Assembly (NCBI GenBank): GCA_963576565.1
Contig: OY755038.1
Location: 13,407,756-13,471,755, forward strand
Direction of reading: 5' to 3'
DNA from: Aspidapion aeneum
Taxonomy: Eukaryota; Arthropoda; Insecta; Coleoptera; Brentidae
Length of the DNA: 64,000 bases
Shown here: positions 11,271 through 49,087 of the stretch, in pieces
Layout: every line of letters begins with the position of its first letter
Position numbering within the stretch: the first letter of the stretch is position 1
Translations under genes and position numbers: made by a program
The notes under the pieces: model-generated
The model's input: only the letters and a program-made list of their open reading frames with translations
The model's database searches: none
What the model was told of the DNA's origin: nothing

Positions 11271-11839
11271 GATTACATCGCAGCCTTCGTAAACTAACGA
11301 GCCACAAACCAGAAAAGGCAACATCGCAAATTGGCCGGCTGGTGGGCCGATATATACATGGGAGATATAAACATCAGCTATTTGTTTTGATTGTAGTTTG
11401 GCAATTTTGTATTTTTTGTTTGTAAAAACTAATAAACTGTGTTTAGGCGTGTTACATTTAATTTTTAAAACAAACAGAACATTTGGAAATAAATATCAGT
11501 GGCCATTAATCATGTTAAAAAATATGTAACAAAACCTAGAATAAACAGAAGAGAAATTACTTTTAAACAATTTGTGAGAACAACCCTAAAGTTCGATTCA
11601 TAGTACCGTGAAGTAAGCTGTATGAAGTAAGCAATAAGAAATAAAAATGGTTCCTTTCTTACTGTTAAGTTATTACTGTCAAGTTTGAACAACAGGATGT
11701 TTGTGGGATAGTTTCTTATGTCTGACTGCTTACTTTACAGAACTATGAATCTAGTTTAAGTGGTAACATGTTAATTTAAAATTTAAATGAACTTACCTTT
11801 TTTTCTATCTATTCTACTTAGCCTTCGTCAATCCATCTT

Positions 11840-12620
11840 TGGCCAAGTTCTCCAGTTTACAATACATTTGTTCCATCAATCGTCTTTCTGTCTGATAATA
11901 TGACCGGCAAATTTCCATTTTAATTTTGCTACTTCTGCTCTGACATCCCTTACTTTTGTTTTATTTCTTATCAATTCATTCTTTTTTCTACCTGTTAGCT
12001 TTACATGTAACATTTGTCTTTCCATTGATCTTTGGGCTTTTCTTGCCTTATCTATGTTTGATTTTGTAAGTGTCCAGGTCTGGGATTCATAGGTAAGTAC
12101 AGGAAGGATACATTGGTTATACACTTCCGTTTTGAGGTACTGTGGATATTTTTTATTTTTTAATATGTTGCTTAATTTACCGAATGCTGCCCAGGCCAAT
12201 CTTACTCGTCTCTTGATTTCAGCTGTTTGCTTTTCTTTTTTCAGTTTAATAATTTGTCCCAGGTCCTATATATTCCTCTTTTTGTTCTATTTTCTTTTAG
12301 ATTGATTGATATTATCAGCATATCTTGGTGGTTCAGAATTGTCCGTTTACTTTGATGCCTATTTCTTCCCAATCTAAGCTTTTAAAAACATCTTCTAAGG
12401 CCTGGTTAAATAATTTAGGGAATATTGTGTCACGCTGACACCTCTTCTTATGCGGATTGGCTTGGTTCCTCTGTGGATTTTGATTAATGTTGTTGCTTCA
12501 CTATATATATTGTCTATTAAGTCTGTATATCTGTGATCTATTCGGCTATTAATTAAAGATCTTTTACTGCCCAGTGCTCAATGCTATTGAAAGCTTTTTC
12601 GAAGTCTATAAACGCAATAT
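11840..12620 (-). pseudogene. RTE-like LINE reverse transcriptase fragment
   Basis: Read on the - strand, the fragment shows YIAFIDFEKAFNSIEHWAV (reverse transcriptase motif region), later a broken CRQGDTISP-like region, and a C-terminal part (12199-11876) with LPVLTYESQTWTLTKS and QRSMERQMLHVKL. These are typical of RTE-type LINEs in arthropods. It is 5' truncated and frame-broken, and abuts the THAP relic at about 12620. Confidence 0.7.
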
Positions 12621-12649
12621 ATATTTATATATATTTCCATACCCTCCCT

Positions 12650-13025
12650 TTCTTCAATTTTTTTTCGCCTGTCGTCAGGATTTTCTCTTACTGGAGGTTT
12701 GGGGTTTGACATATACTCGGGTTGAGATTCAAATAGCCGAGGTATTGCCCCATTGTTTAACTTAGGGAATGTTAGTGGCACCTCCTTTTGTACTCCCTCT
12801 TTATCCCTAATTATCTCGGTTCTAACAACATCACTTAAGTCAAAATGTTTCCAACAAACCACTGAAGATGCAGTCACAACATAATCTTCTCTGTGTATGG
12901 CCTGAAGCCAAGCATTTTATTTTTTAGGTAATTTTCTTTGTTAAATGTTGTTTTGTGACCCTCTTCATTAATCATCGATGCATCGTTACTTTTGCAACCA
13001 AGTGCCCAACACTTTCGCAGCATGT
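12650..13025 (-). pseudogene. THAP-domain N-terminus, frameshifted
   Basis: From ATG at 13025 the frame reads MLRKCWALGCKSND..., the first Cys pair of a THAP C2CH zinc finger. About 110-120 bases further on an A-rich run shifts the frame. The next frame gives W.QAIHREDYV, then VCWKHF (the Cys/His pair) and NNGAIPRLF, matching the AVPTIF box of THAP domains. After about 80 more residues it runs into the LINE fragment. Most likely the DNA-binding end of a P-like transposase. Confidence 0.65.
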
Positions 13026-13383
13026 TTAAAATTTAAAAAGAAAAAACAGACCAAAAATTCTAAACAAAAACAAACATCTAACCTCACTTATTACCGGGGT
13101 GCAAAAGGTCTTTTTTACACAGCTTTTATTAAGTAGGTAATATAATTTTAAGTTCACCACACATCTCACTAAAACCAGAACAGTTGTTTTATTTGGTAAC
13201 GCGATTTGAAATATACTAAAAGTTAAAAAACATTATCTGCGCGGAAACGGCCAGTAACTAGCGTGGTGGGCGACGCACGTGGACGAAAATGACTGGCCTC
13301 CACGCTGTGTTGCCGTTTCTTCTGGTTCGTGGCTCGTTAGTTTACGAAGGCTGTGATTACATACATACATACCCACATACATA

Positions 13384-13965
13384 CGAGGGTGGATCAAATA
13401 TAAACAAGCCTTTGTTTATAAACTAGTTATTTAGAAACATGACACAAAATAGAAATTTTTTCTACTTTTTTACACATCCCCCTTCTCTGTTAATACACTT
13501 TTCCCAACGGTTTGACAGTTTCTTAATCCCGTTTTCATAAAAGGAAACTGGGCGGGTATCTAACCAGTTGCGCACGAATGCCTCCACCTCTTTATTGGTC
13601 TGAAATTGCTCGCCTCCCAGTAAATCTTTGAGTGGGCCAAACATATGAAAATCGCAAGGTGACAAATCTGGACTATGTGGAGGGTATTCCAGCACAGTCC
13701 GTGCCGTATCAGGTTTAGTGTCATGCAGGAGTAACACGTCTTGGATGGGGTGTGCTCTTCTCTTTAGGCGATAATCAAGCTTTACCTGATCGAGTAAGTT
13801 GCAGTAGTAAGGCGCGTTAATTGTTATTCGCTCGTGCAAAAAATCGACCAACAAGAAACCTCTCCAGTCCCAGAAAAATCGAATTTCAGCAGGTTTCACG
13901 TTTTCGCGTGTAAGAAATTTAATTATTATTCTTTGCGCAACACTGTTGTGTACTTTCTTCTCGCT
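13384..13965 (-). mobile_element. mariner transposon, 5'-truncated
   Basis: The frame 13899-13462 (- strand) reads FFWDWRGFLLVDFL, then TINAPYYC, a damaged catalytic segment HDTKPDTA (usually HDNARPHTA), SPDLSPCDFHMF, and ends RWEKCINREGG. This is the C-terminal catalytic half of a mariner transposase with a short internal deletion after the HD motif. Terminal sequence ACGAGGGTGGATCAAATA stands at 13384. The other end and the N-terminal half are missing, so it is inactive. Confidence 0.85.
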
Positions 13966-14107
13966 ATTTAAAAATTAAGTAGAATTTGCGACAAATTTTA
14001 AATAAGTGATGCTGCTAAACTAAAAGATAAGTTATATGTCTCGGAGGAGAGGGGGGTGTCGGGCCCCTCTGCGCCCACCCTGGATTCGGTTCGGTTCGGT
14101 TCGGTTA
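13966..14107. repeat. hAT-like end repeat and (TTCGG)n
   Basis: Bases 13966-14040 repeat 3815-3880 (AAGTAGAATTTG, then GACAAATTTTAAATAAGTGA). A C/G-rich tract follows, then about four TTCGG units at 14085-14106. The same pentamer recurs as AACCG on the other strand at 35016-35044. Confidence 0.55.
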
Positions 14108-14300
14108 ACCGCTATAATGTCTGTTTTTTTCACACCCAATTTAATATCAGTAACATGTGCTTTTGTACTTGTTGCATTTTAAATAATGTTTCAGAATATT
14201 TAAAATGTTTTTATATATAACGAGAAAGAAAAAAGTATTATAAAATATACAACAGTAGGAAAACTCGAGGAATCTTATCTTATAATCAAATACGTTCTAG
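14108..14300 (+). pseudogene. Gr first-exon relic
   Basis: Degenerate TM4 segment (ISVTCAFVLV) and KYTT-like remains. Paralogous to the relic at 3919-4083, sharing the same upstream repeat. Confidence 0.6.
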
Positions 14301-14872
14301 CATAAATAATACATGTTCAAAGAATCGAAAAGTGAAGCCCTCATAGCTGGCTTTGAAAACAATGGCAAATTTAAATTCGCGGATGCGAATTTTCAAGTGC
14401 GCATGCGTGTGTTTTGTCATGTAGACACACAGCTGCTATATGAGTGGAGGCCATCTTGAAATTTTACGGTGTTCTGTGTTTGTTGTCTAAAATTATGTTT
14501 TTTTCTGTGAAAAATGGGAAATATTTCACGTAAAACGTGCGGTTTGTGGAAAAATGTCCGGAAGAAGTAAGGGAGTGCCATTCCATAGGTAACTACATGT
14601 ATTTTTCTTTATAATTTGTTAATAAAGTTAGGAGTGGTTTATAGATGCCATTAAACAGTCTTCATGGTGTCAACAATAAATCTGCACAATTAGTTTTAGA
14701 AAAACTGCAAAATTAATCCACAATTTGATAAATTTTCACCTAATCAAATAGTTTTTAGAAAAAAGTAATAGTATGTAATTCAAATACTTTGGGATTCAGA
14801 TTCATGTGGACCTTGCGTACAATATAAGCAAATCCAATATAAATAGATTTTGTAATTATTGATGTAATTATG
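14301..14872. other. Spacer upstream of Gr exon E
   Basis: 14301-14760 shows no family I recognise. A short frame at 14552-14587 (MSGRSKGVPFHR before GTAACT) faintly recalls a THAP start but is too short to call. From about 14770 the sequence is a Gr relic (CAAATACTTTGGGATTCAG...) leading into the exon E promoter block. Confidence 0.4.
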
Positions 14873-14920
14873 CTTTCAATACAAACAATTTTAACGATAT
14901 TATTCAGTTTAAAAAACAAA

Positions 14921-14951
14921 ATATGAATAGTAAAATGAAAAAATCCTCAGT
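14921..14951 (+). promoter_or_regulatory. Core promoter of Gr exon E
   Basis: The block before exon E matches that of exon A. The TATA position reads TATGAATAG (weaker than TATAAATAG in A), and the TCAGT initiator is kept at 14947-14951. The ATGG start is at 14973. Confidence 0.45.
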
Positions 14952-14972
14952 CCAGTTTAGCTATCGGACAAA

Positions 14973-15851
14973 ATGGTATTTTTCAGTAATGAAGACGTAC
15001 GACATTTAGAAATAATTTCGAACCAATTATTAATTTTCGGTATTTTACCAAAATTAAACTTTCAAAACTACACATTCTCTCGTTACCAGTATGTTCGAAC
15101 CATAATTCACTTCTTTTTTGTAGCAATTTTGATATTTATCACTATATTTTTCATATGGCCGTATGTTACTAACACCCAAACCGTTATGTCAACAGGAATA
15201 GAAGTCCTTTACAGTATATCAGGTCTTACTTTGACGTCCATACCAATGCTACAATCTGTGATGCACAAACATTTGTGGAAGGAGATTATTGAAAAAATGA
15301 GTTTGTTGGAAAGCATTGAGTATTTAAATACAAGGGGATCTAAACCAAAAAATGTATTTAGCATGCCATATTTTTGGTTTGTTACTTCTACTACAACTTT
15401 TGTGGCTATGTACATTATGGTGTACATTGTATTTACAAAAATAAACAGCTGTAATATTTGTTTTTTCCGCAACCACACATTTAATACTTATGCGTATTTT
15501 ATATCAATGACATGTGCTTTTGTACTTCTTGCATTTAAAACAAAGTTTAAGAATATTAGAAATGTATTAAGACTTCATGAGAAACAACAAATTATTATAA
15601 AATTTACAACAGTCAGAAAACTACAGGAATGCTATCTTATAATGCACAAAATAATTATTTTATTTAACGAATACTTTGGGATTCAAATTTTTATGGGATT
15701 TGCATACAATGCTGCGCATTCGCTGTTTTGTGTCAACCTGGTGTTTCAGAAAACACAGGATGAATTTGTAACGCTTCATCACGAAAATAAAGTCGGTCGT
15801 CTGATTGTAGTGTATGTGTTTTTTACTTGGTTAATGATTATGGCGTTATTG
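14973..15851 (+). CDS. Gustatory receptor alternative first exon E
   Basis: 293 residues with six hydrophobic segments, ending in phase 0 at TTG|GTAAGTAG. It is mosaic: the N-terminal half (HFFFVAIL, TVMSTGIEVLY, KEIIEKMS) follows B-D, while the C-terminal half (LRLHEKQQIIIKFTTV, FQKTQDEFVTLHHENKVG) is nearly identical to exon A. It is the intact first exon nearest the shared 3' exons (intron about 3.5 kb, holding a Penelope-like element and a hAT MITE). Confidence 0.85.
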
Positions 15852-16780
15852 GTAAGTAGTGTCGCAAAAAAGGTTCCATATTAAAATGTATTTTGCACAT
15901 TGTATTTTTATTTGTTCCTCTCATCACTATTTTTGCATCACGTATTCACAAAAATAAATCGCAATAAAGTCTGCTTTTTTCACAAGCAAACATTTATTAC
16001 TTGGTTGTAATTTATATCAGTACAATGCTTTTGTACTTCTTGCATTTAAAACAAAATTTAAAAAAATTTAAAACGTATTAAGACATTACGAAAAACACAA
16101 AAATATTATAAAATATACAACAGTCAGAAAATTACAGGAATGCTATCTTATAATGCATAAAATAATTCTTATATTTAACGAATACTTTGGGATTCAAATT
16201 TTTATGGGATTTGCTTGCAATACTGCGCACTCGCTGCTTTGTGTCAACATGATGTTTGAGATAAAACACAGTGCATTGGTAATGTTTCACGGAGATAATA
16301 AAGGCGGTCTGATTGTAGTGAGTGCGTTTTTTACTTGGTTAATGATTATCGCGTTTTTGGTAAGTAGTGTCTCAAAATAGACAAAAATGAATTTTCAACG
16401 TTGTATTTTTCATTTGGTCCTTTCACCACTATTTTTGCATCTATTTACACTATGGTATACTTAATATTCAAAAAAAATTAACAGCTGTAATATATGTTTT
16501 TGCCACAACCGCACATTTATTACATATTTGTATCTCATATAGATAATATGTGCCCTTGTACTTTTTGAATTCAAAACAAACTTTAAAAATATTAACAGTC
16601 AGAAAACTATAACAATCTTATCTAATCAATCAAAAAATAATTCAGAAAAAAATAGCAATATTATCTTATAAAGCACAAAATAATAAAATTATTTTTTTTA
16701 ACCAATAGTTCAAATTCAAATACAAATGAGATTTTCTTACAATACTGCGCAATCGCGGCTTTGTATCTGTGTGTACCGCG
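15852..16780 (+). pseudogene. Gr first-exon relics after exon E
   Basis: The first part repeats the relic after exon A (2125-2560). The piece 16153-16359 is an open 3' portion (MHKIILIFNEYFGIQIF, then LIVVSAFFTWLMIIAFL) with an intact TTG|GTAAGTAG donor, but its 5' part is frame-broken. From 16380 only scattered fragments remain. Confidence 0.7.
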
Positions 16781-17079
16781 TGGTCAGCCTTCTATCTAGG
16801 GGTAAACATCTATCTAGAGGAGAACAATCCAACGTTGCCAGTTTAGTGAAAATATCAGTATAACCCGCTACTTGGTTCGCGAAAGGTCAACTTTTCAGTT
16901 TTATGTAAGTGCATTCATCAAACGGCGTGATAAACAACCAGAATAATACCTTAAAATTCTGCTTGTTCCTAAACGTAAATAATTCACTTACTTTTACAAA
17001 CAAACAGAATTTTAAAGTGCTATTATTCGTTTCACATTCAATAAAGTCAATTTTTTTATACCACAGTTTACCAATCTAT
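16781..17079. other. No gene seen
   Basis: Intronic to the Gr locus if exon E splices to 19317. AT-rich, with no recognisable element. The Penelope-like element starts abruptly at about 17080. Confidence 0.4.
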
Positions 17080-18530
17080 TGTTCACGAAGGTACCTTTAG
17101 CCGAGGCAATAAGGGAAGTGGAACACATATTTCCGAAGGACATCACCGACCTGTTTAAAATCTGCCTAACGACATCATATTTCACCTTCAATGAACAAAT
17201 TTATGAACAGATCGATGGAGTATCAATGGGTAGCTCTTTATCGCCAGTGATTGCGAACTTTTTCATGGAGAAACTAGAAGAGAAGGCGTTGAATAATGCC
17301 CCTCATAAACCCAAAGTCTGGTTTCGATATGTAGATGACACTTTTGTCGTTTGGCCTTATGGTAGAGACAGCCGTAATGAATTTCTCAACCACATTAACA
17401 GCATACACCCCAGTATACAATTTACAATGGAAACAGAAAACAACAGAGAATTAGCATTCCTTGACGTACTAGTAACGAGGAAAGAGGGACGACTAGGACA
17501 TACCGTATACAGAAAACCTACTCACACAGACCGCTACTTAAACAACACATCTAACCACCACCCCTGCCAACGAAAAGGGGTAATAAGAACATTGGTAGAG
17601 AGGGCAAAAATAATCTGCGAACCAGAACATCTAGACAAAGAATTAAACCATCTTAAAAACGCCCTCGTAGCAAATGGATACACTCAAAGCGACATAGATA
17701 AATGTATACGACCAAAGCCGAGCACTAGAAGTAACATTAGCGGTGGACTGAGCAGCCGCGAAGTTTCTTCAAGAGCCTTTCTGCCCTACATCCCTAGAGT
17801 GACGGATAGGATCGGACGTATTCTGGGAAAACACAACATAAAAACGATCTTCAAGCCATCTAAGAAGATCGAGAACCACCTCAGATCTGCGAATGATATA
17901 AGGAACCCACTAAGTTCTTCGGGGGTATACCGCATTCCCTGTACCTGTGGAAGGGTCTACATCGGAACAACCAAACGGTCCGTAAACACAAGATTCAAAG
18001 AACACAAAGCCAACTGTCGACTCGGACATACGGAAAAATCCGCAGTTGCAGACCACACACTAAACAATGAAGACCACCGAATAAAATTCGAAGACACACA
18101 AGTTCTCTGCGCCTCCTCTTAATACTATCCAAGACTCTATAGAAAAGCAATCGAAATTCATAAACACCAGCAGAACTTCAACAGATCTGAAGAAACTCTT
18201 AAAATTAACAGAACATGGGTACCGGTTCTTAAAAACACTAAACGGCTCGCTTACAAGAACAAAACTGAATCTCGGGAAAGTGACCAATCACCGACCAGCT
18301 CTGATATACGCCCCGCCCATCATAGCGTATATAACCTGCGCCCGCGACAGACTAACCACCAGTCTTCGAGAAGCCGACAAACAGTCAACATCTCCTGAAG
18401 ATGCCATCCACTCGAGATGGCGAAACGTCGAGCACGAATTTCCAACGACGACGGCCGAACAGCCCGAAAGCACACCCACCAATGGACGATGGCCGCGAAA
18501 GCCTTTCACAATTTGTAAAGTACAAGTTAT
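17080..18530 (+). mobile_element. Penelope-like retroelement, 5'-truncated (RT + GIY-YIG)
   Basis: The frame from 17079 to 18122 shows the RT segment GVSMGSSLSPVIANFFMEKL, the catalytic box RYVDDTFVVW, FLDVLVTR and RKPTHTDRYL. It then has a GIY-YIG endonuclease (GVYRIPCTCGRVYIGTTKRS...RFKEH). An in-frame TAA at 18120-18122 stops it. The same frame then stays open to about 18399 with the usual tail (YPRLYRKAIEIHKH), so the stop is a mutation. The 3' region carries GATGGCGAAACGTCG, typical of PLE tails. The 5' RT part is missing. It lies in the large Gr intron. Confidence 0.9.
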
Positions 18531-19031
18531 TTCGATGATGGTGGCAGGTTTATCTCAATAACGGCGATTTTTGAGTTGTGACTCTTTTTCAGCGGGTGTG
18601 CGAAAAGTTGATAGTAAAGTTGATTGTTTTAAGGTAAAATTGGTTAAATAATATTTTTAACTAACCCTTTTTTTTAACCAAAGTCTAATGTCGACATAAA
18701 ACTTGTGTATCATATAGGGAAAAATCGTTTGAGGTGTTCTTGAGTTATCGTGTATTGAAACAGACAATTTATTTTATTATCTGTTTCAGTATCTAAATAA
18801 CTCACTCACAAGTCAAGTAGGAATTCTCGCCCTAAAAAATGTTTCAGATTGTCCGCCCGTTGACGAGTGCGATCGCGTGCGCCTGTAGCAATTTATCAAG
18901 GTTACCTTTGACAACGCTGCAAAGCTTTCTGCGGGACTCGCGCGTATCGCGGTCTCTTTTTAATAAATTCTATACTCTATCTGTTTCTTATCCTCTTATG
19001 GAAATTTATACCCCTAGATGTGAACTTGTTC
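18531..19031. other. No gene seen (Gr intron)
   Basis: Unique-looking AT-rich sequence between the Penelope-like element and the hAT MITE. Short open stretches show no family signature. Confidence 0.4.
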
Positions 19032-19039
19032 ACGCGGTA

Positions 19040-19190
19040 CATGGGCGTAGTCAAGGTGGGGCAGGGTGGAGCACTTGCCCCACCCTGGCTTGTCACCTGC
19101 CCCATCCTGGCTTTAGCTCATTTAGTAATATTTGATTGTACATTTTTGCTTTTTTGCCTCACCCTGAGCGTGACCCTGACTACGCCCATT
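19040..19190. mobile_element. hAT MITE with 8-bp TSD
   Basis: A 151-bp element with ends CATGGGCGTAGTC and GACTACGCCCATT, inverted complements. It is flanked by ACGCGGTA at 19032-19039 and 19191-19198. The 8-bp duplication and CAxGGGCG ends are hAT features. No coding sequence. It lies 126 bases before Gr shared exon 2. Confidence 0.85.
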
Positions 19191-19316
19191 ACGCGGTATG
19201 TGTTAAAATAAAACAGAAGAAAATAAGGGCATTTTGAATATAGTTTGTGTGTTCCCAAAGACTGTCAAACTACCTGTTAAAAACACTTTATCTTTATTTA
19301 TCGTTGTTATTTTTAG

Positions 19317-19432
19317 ATGTGTCCATTTCTCATAAGTTTCTGCTGTCATTTGGTGACAAAAGAGTCGCGCAGTATTATCCCGTTATGTTACAAACTACAG
19401 CTAAATATGTCTCCGTTTTCAGATACTTACAG
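19317..19432 (+). CDS. Gustatory receptor shared exon 2
   Basis: 116 bases (38 codons plus AG), acceptor TTATTTTTAG before it and donor GTAATT after it. Read in phase 0, as all five first exons require, it gives MCPFLISFCCHLVTKESR, then SIIPLCYKLQLN. This matches the Gr region between TM6 and TM7 (Cys/His, T.E..., L.YKL). Another open frame through the exon ends at the same site but does not fit the phase. It leaves two bases that join the first base of exon 3 to make Arg (AG|A). Confidence 0.8.
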
Positions 19433-20849
19433 GTAATTTAATTGTGCCATTTATTACACAAGCTCGAATATAAGCTAATTTAAACAATTATACTCCAAGA
19501 AGCCCAAGTAACATTATTACCACTCAAGGTTTTATTAATTTGGTTCCTAGGTTATTTAGAGCTTTTAACGCTTTTAAACACTTTAAAAACAAATACAAAA
19601 AATTTAAGTGAAGTTATGTTGACTATGTTTACATTGTTCTTTTTTGTTGGTTTCATAAGGGCACTCAAAGATCCTAGTTGCGATACAGTAACAAATAAAA
19701 CCAAGTGACCACTATAAAACCATAATGGCGTATACAAATTTATTTAAAAAATATTGTAAAGAGAAAATATTTATCTAGTCGTTTTAGCAGTGTTTTTTAA
19801 CAATAATTTTACTTTAATTTTGATTTATGTAAACCAAACAGACTTTTTTAATGGTGAATAGTGTAAATTATTTTTTTTAATTTTAAATATTTGTTATTTT
19901 GTTATCAAAAAACTATTAAAAAGCATTCTCGAGGTGGCGCGCTTGTTTTGAAAGCTTTTCAGATACGATTTTATCAGAAAAATAAATCTGGCAAGCAATT
20001 TGATCATCAACAAAACGACAAACTCGGTATATTTTTATGTGATAAAATAATCTTGGGACTCTGACATTTTTGGCAATTTTGTGACCTAAATTATTTTATA
20101 TAGTCATTGTGAATCTAAAATATCGCCATAGCTTTTATAGAAAAACTTCTTTACTAAAGGTATTATGGTATTCAACAGAATCGCCAGGATACCAAATTAC
20201 CAAATCTAGTTTTATAATAGGATAGAGGACGTTTCTGAGTTGCTTTTAGAACCTGGCATAATAGCTTTAGGCTCTAAAAGGTTCTATACTGGTGGAACCG
20301 CTAGAGGCCGAAGCTGGAGTTTATTTCTTATGGTTTTATAGTGAGTTTAATACATAGGTTGCCACCACCAATTGGGGAGTCCTATTTAGGAGGTCTAATA
20401 GGTATATAAGGGTAATGGGAACGTGCTAGCGACCAAACATTGAAACTAATGGTTTTAAGGAAAGGCGCTGGCAACCTTTTAGCTTCTGCTATAAATAAAA
20501 AAATGTTACTTGGGAGCTTACCTTTAAAAAAAAACACCCTCTATTATACCTATTGCAACGGATATTTGGCCATACTTAATCTCTTGAACCAATGGTTTAT
20601 TGAAAAAAAGAAAAAGGATATTTTTTGATCATCTTGACCATATTTAATTTTACATTTTTATAAAGCACAGTTTTACCTCAGTCTTCAAACTTAATAAATT
20701 AAACAAAGACTTTTGATCAAAAGATGTTTGACATTATTTTCTTCTTGTGACCTTCCCACATCGCAACCCCTTAATTTTTGGGGCGTTGGCTACTATACAC
20801 CCTGTATATTAGTCCTTGGTTACGTTTACAATTACATTTCTTTTTTTAG
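19433..20849. other. Gr intron 2, no gene seen
   Basis: 1.4-kb AT-rich intron between the two shared Gr exons. No recognisable TE protein. It ends in a good polypyrimidine tract (CATTTCTTTTTTTAG). Confidence 0.6.
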
Positions 20850-21027
20850 AGAACTACAATTTTTCGCAGACATGGTCGATAAGCAGAAAATAACAATCTC
20901 TGCTGTCGGTTTTTTTAACGTAAATTTGACAACAATGCTGTCTCTCCTGGGCGTTGTTGCCAGCTATTTCATCGTAATTGCGCAGTTCTATAACCCGCCA
21001 GTAGGCCACAAGGTTTTCGAAAATTAA
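20850..21027 (+). CDS. Gustatory receptor shared terminal exon (TM7)
   Basis: 178 bases: one base completing Arg, then 58 codons and TAA. It reads ELQFFADMVDKQKITISAVG, then FFNVN and a hydrophobic TM7 ending SYFIVIAQF. This is the Gr family signature (GFF.(V/L)N ... TYhxxxxQF), with Ser in place of Thr. It is the only such exon in the window, so all five intact first exons presumably use it. AATAAA follows at 21041. Confidence 0.9.
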
Positions 21028-21040
21028 GATAGTTGTTATA

Positions 21041-21046
21041 AATAAA
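21041..21046 (+). terminator. Polyadenylation signal of the Gr locus
   Basis: AATAAA starts 13 bases after the TAA stop of the terminal Gr exon, in AT-rich sequence. Sec23 exon 8 on the other strand begins 420 bases further on. Confidence 0.6.

Positions 21047-49087
<28,041 letters not shown>

Larger units (their letters stand above)
11279..13354 (-). mobile_element. P-superfamily-like DNA transposon relic (THAP, 8-bp TSD)
   Basis: Terminal inverted repeats of about 40 bases (CAGCCTTCGTAAACTAACGA, then GCCAC, continuing with few changes) bound a 2.08-kb segment. It is flanked by GATTACAT at 11271-11278 and 13355-13362, an 8-bp target duplication. A THAP zinc-finger reading frame starts about 330 bases inside the right end on the - strand. 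8-bp TSDs and an N-terminal THAP domain are both known of P elements. The rest of the transposase is replaced or lost; a LINE fragment occupies the left half. Confidence 0.6.

Noticed and set aside
14552..14590. Possible first exon of a THAP gene (MSGRSKGVPFHR before GTAACT)
   Set aside because: Twelve codons with no visible continuation; resemblance could be chance.
18060..18287. - strand frame near the Penelope-like element
   Set aside because: Antisense to the GIY-YIG/tail coding sequence, with no features of its own.
19247..19441. Open frame running through Gr shared exon 2 in another phase
   Set aside because: It needs a phase-1 junction, which no first exon offers; the phase-0 reading gives the conserved Gr linker and joins exon 3 correctly.
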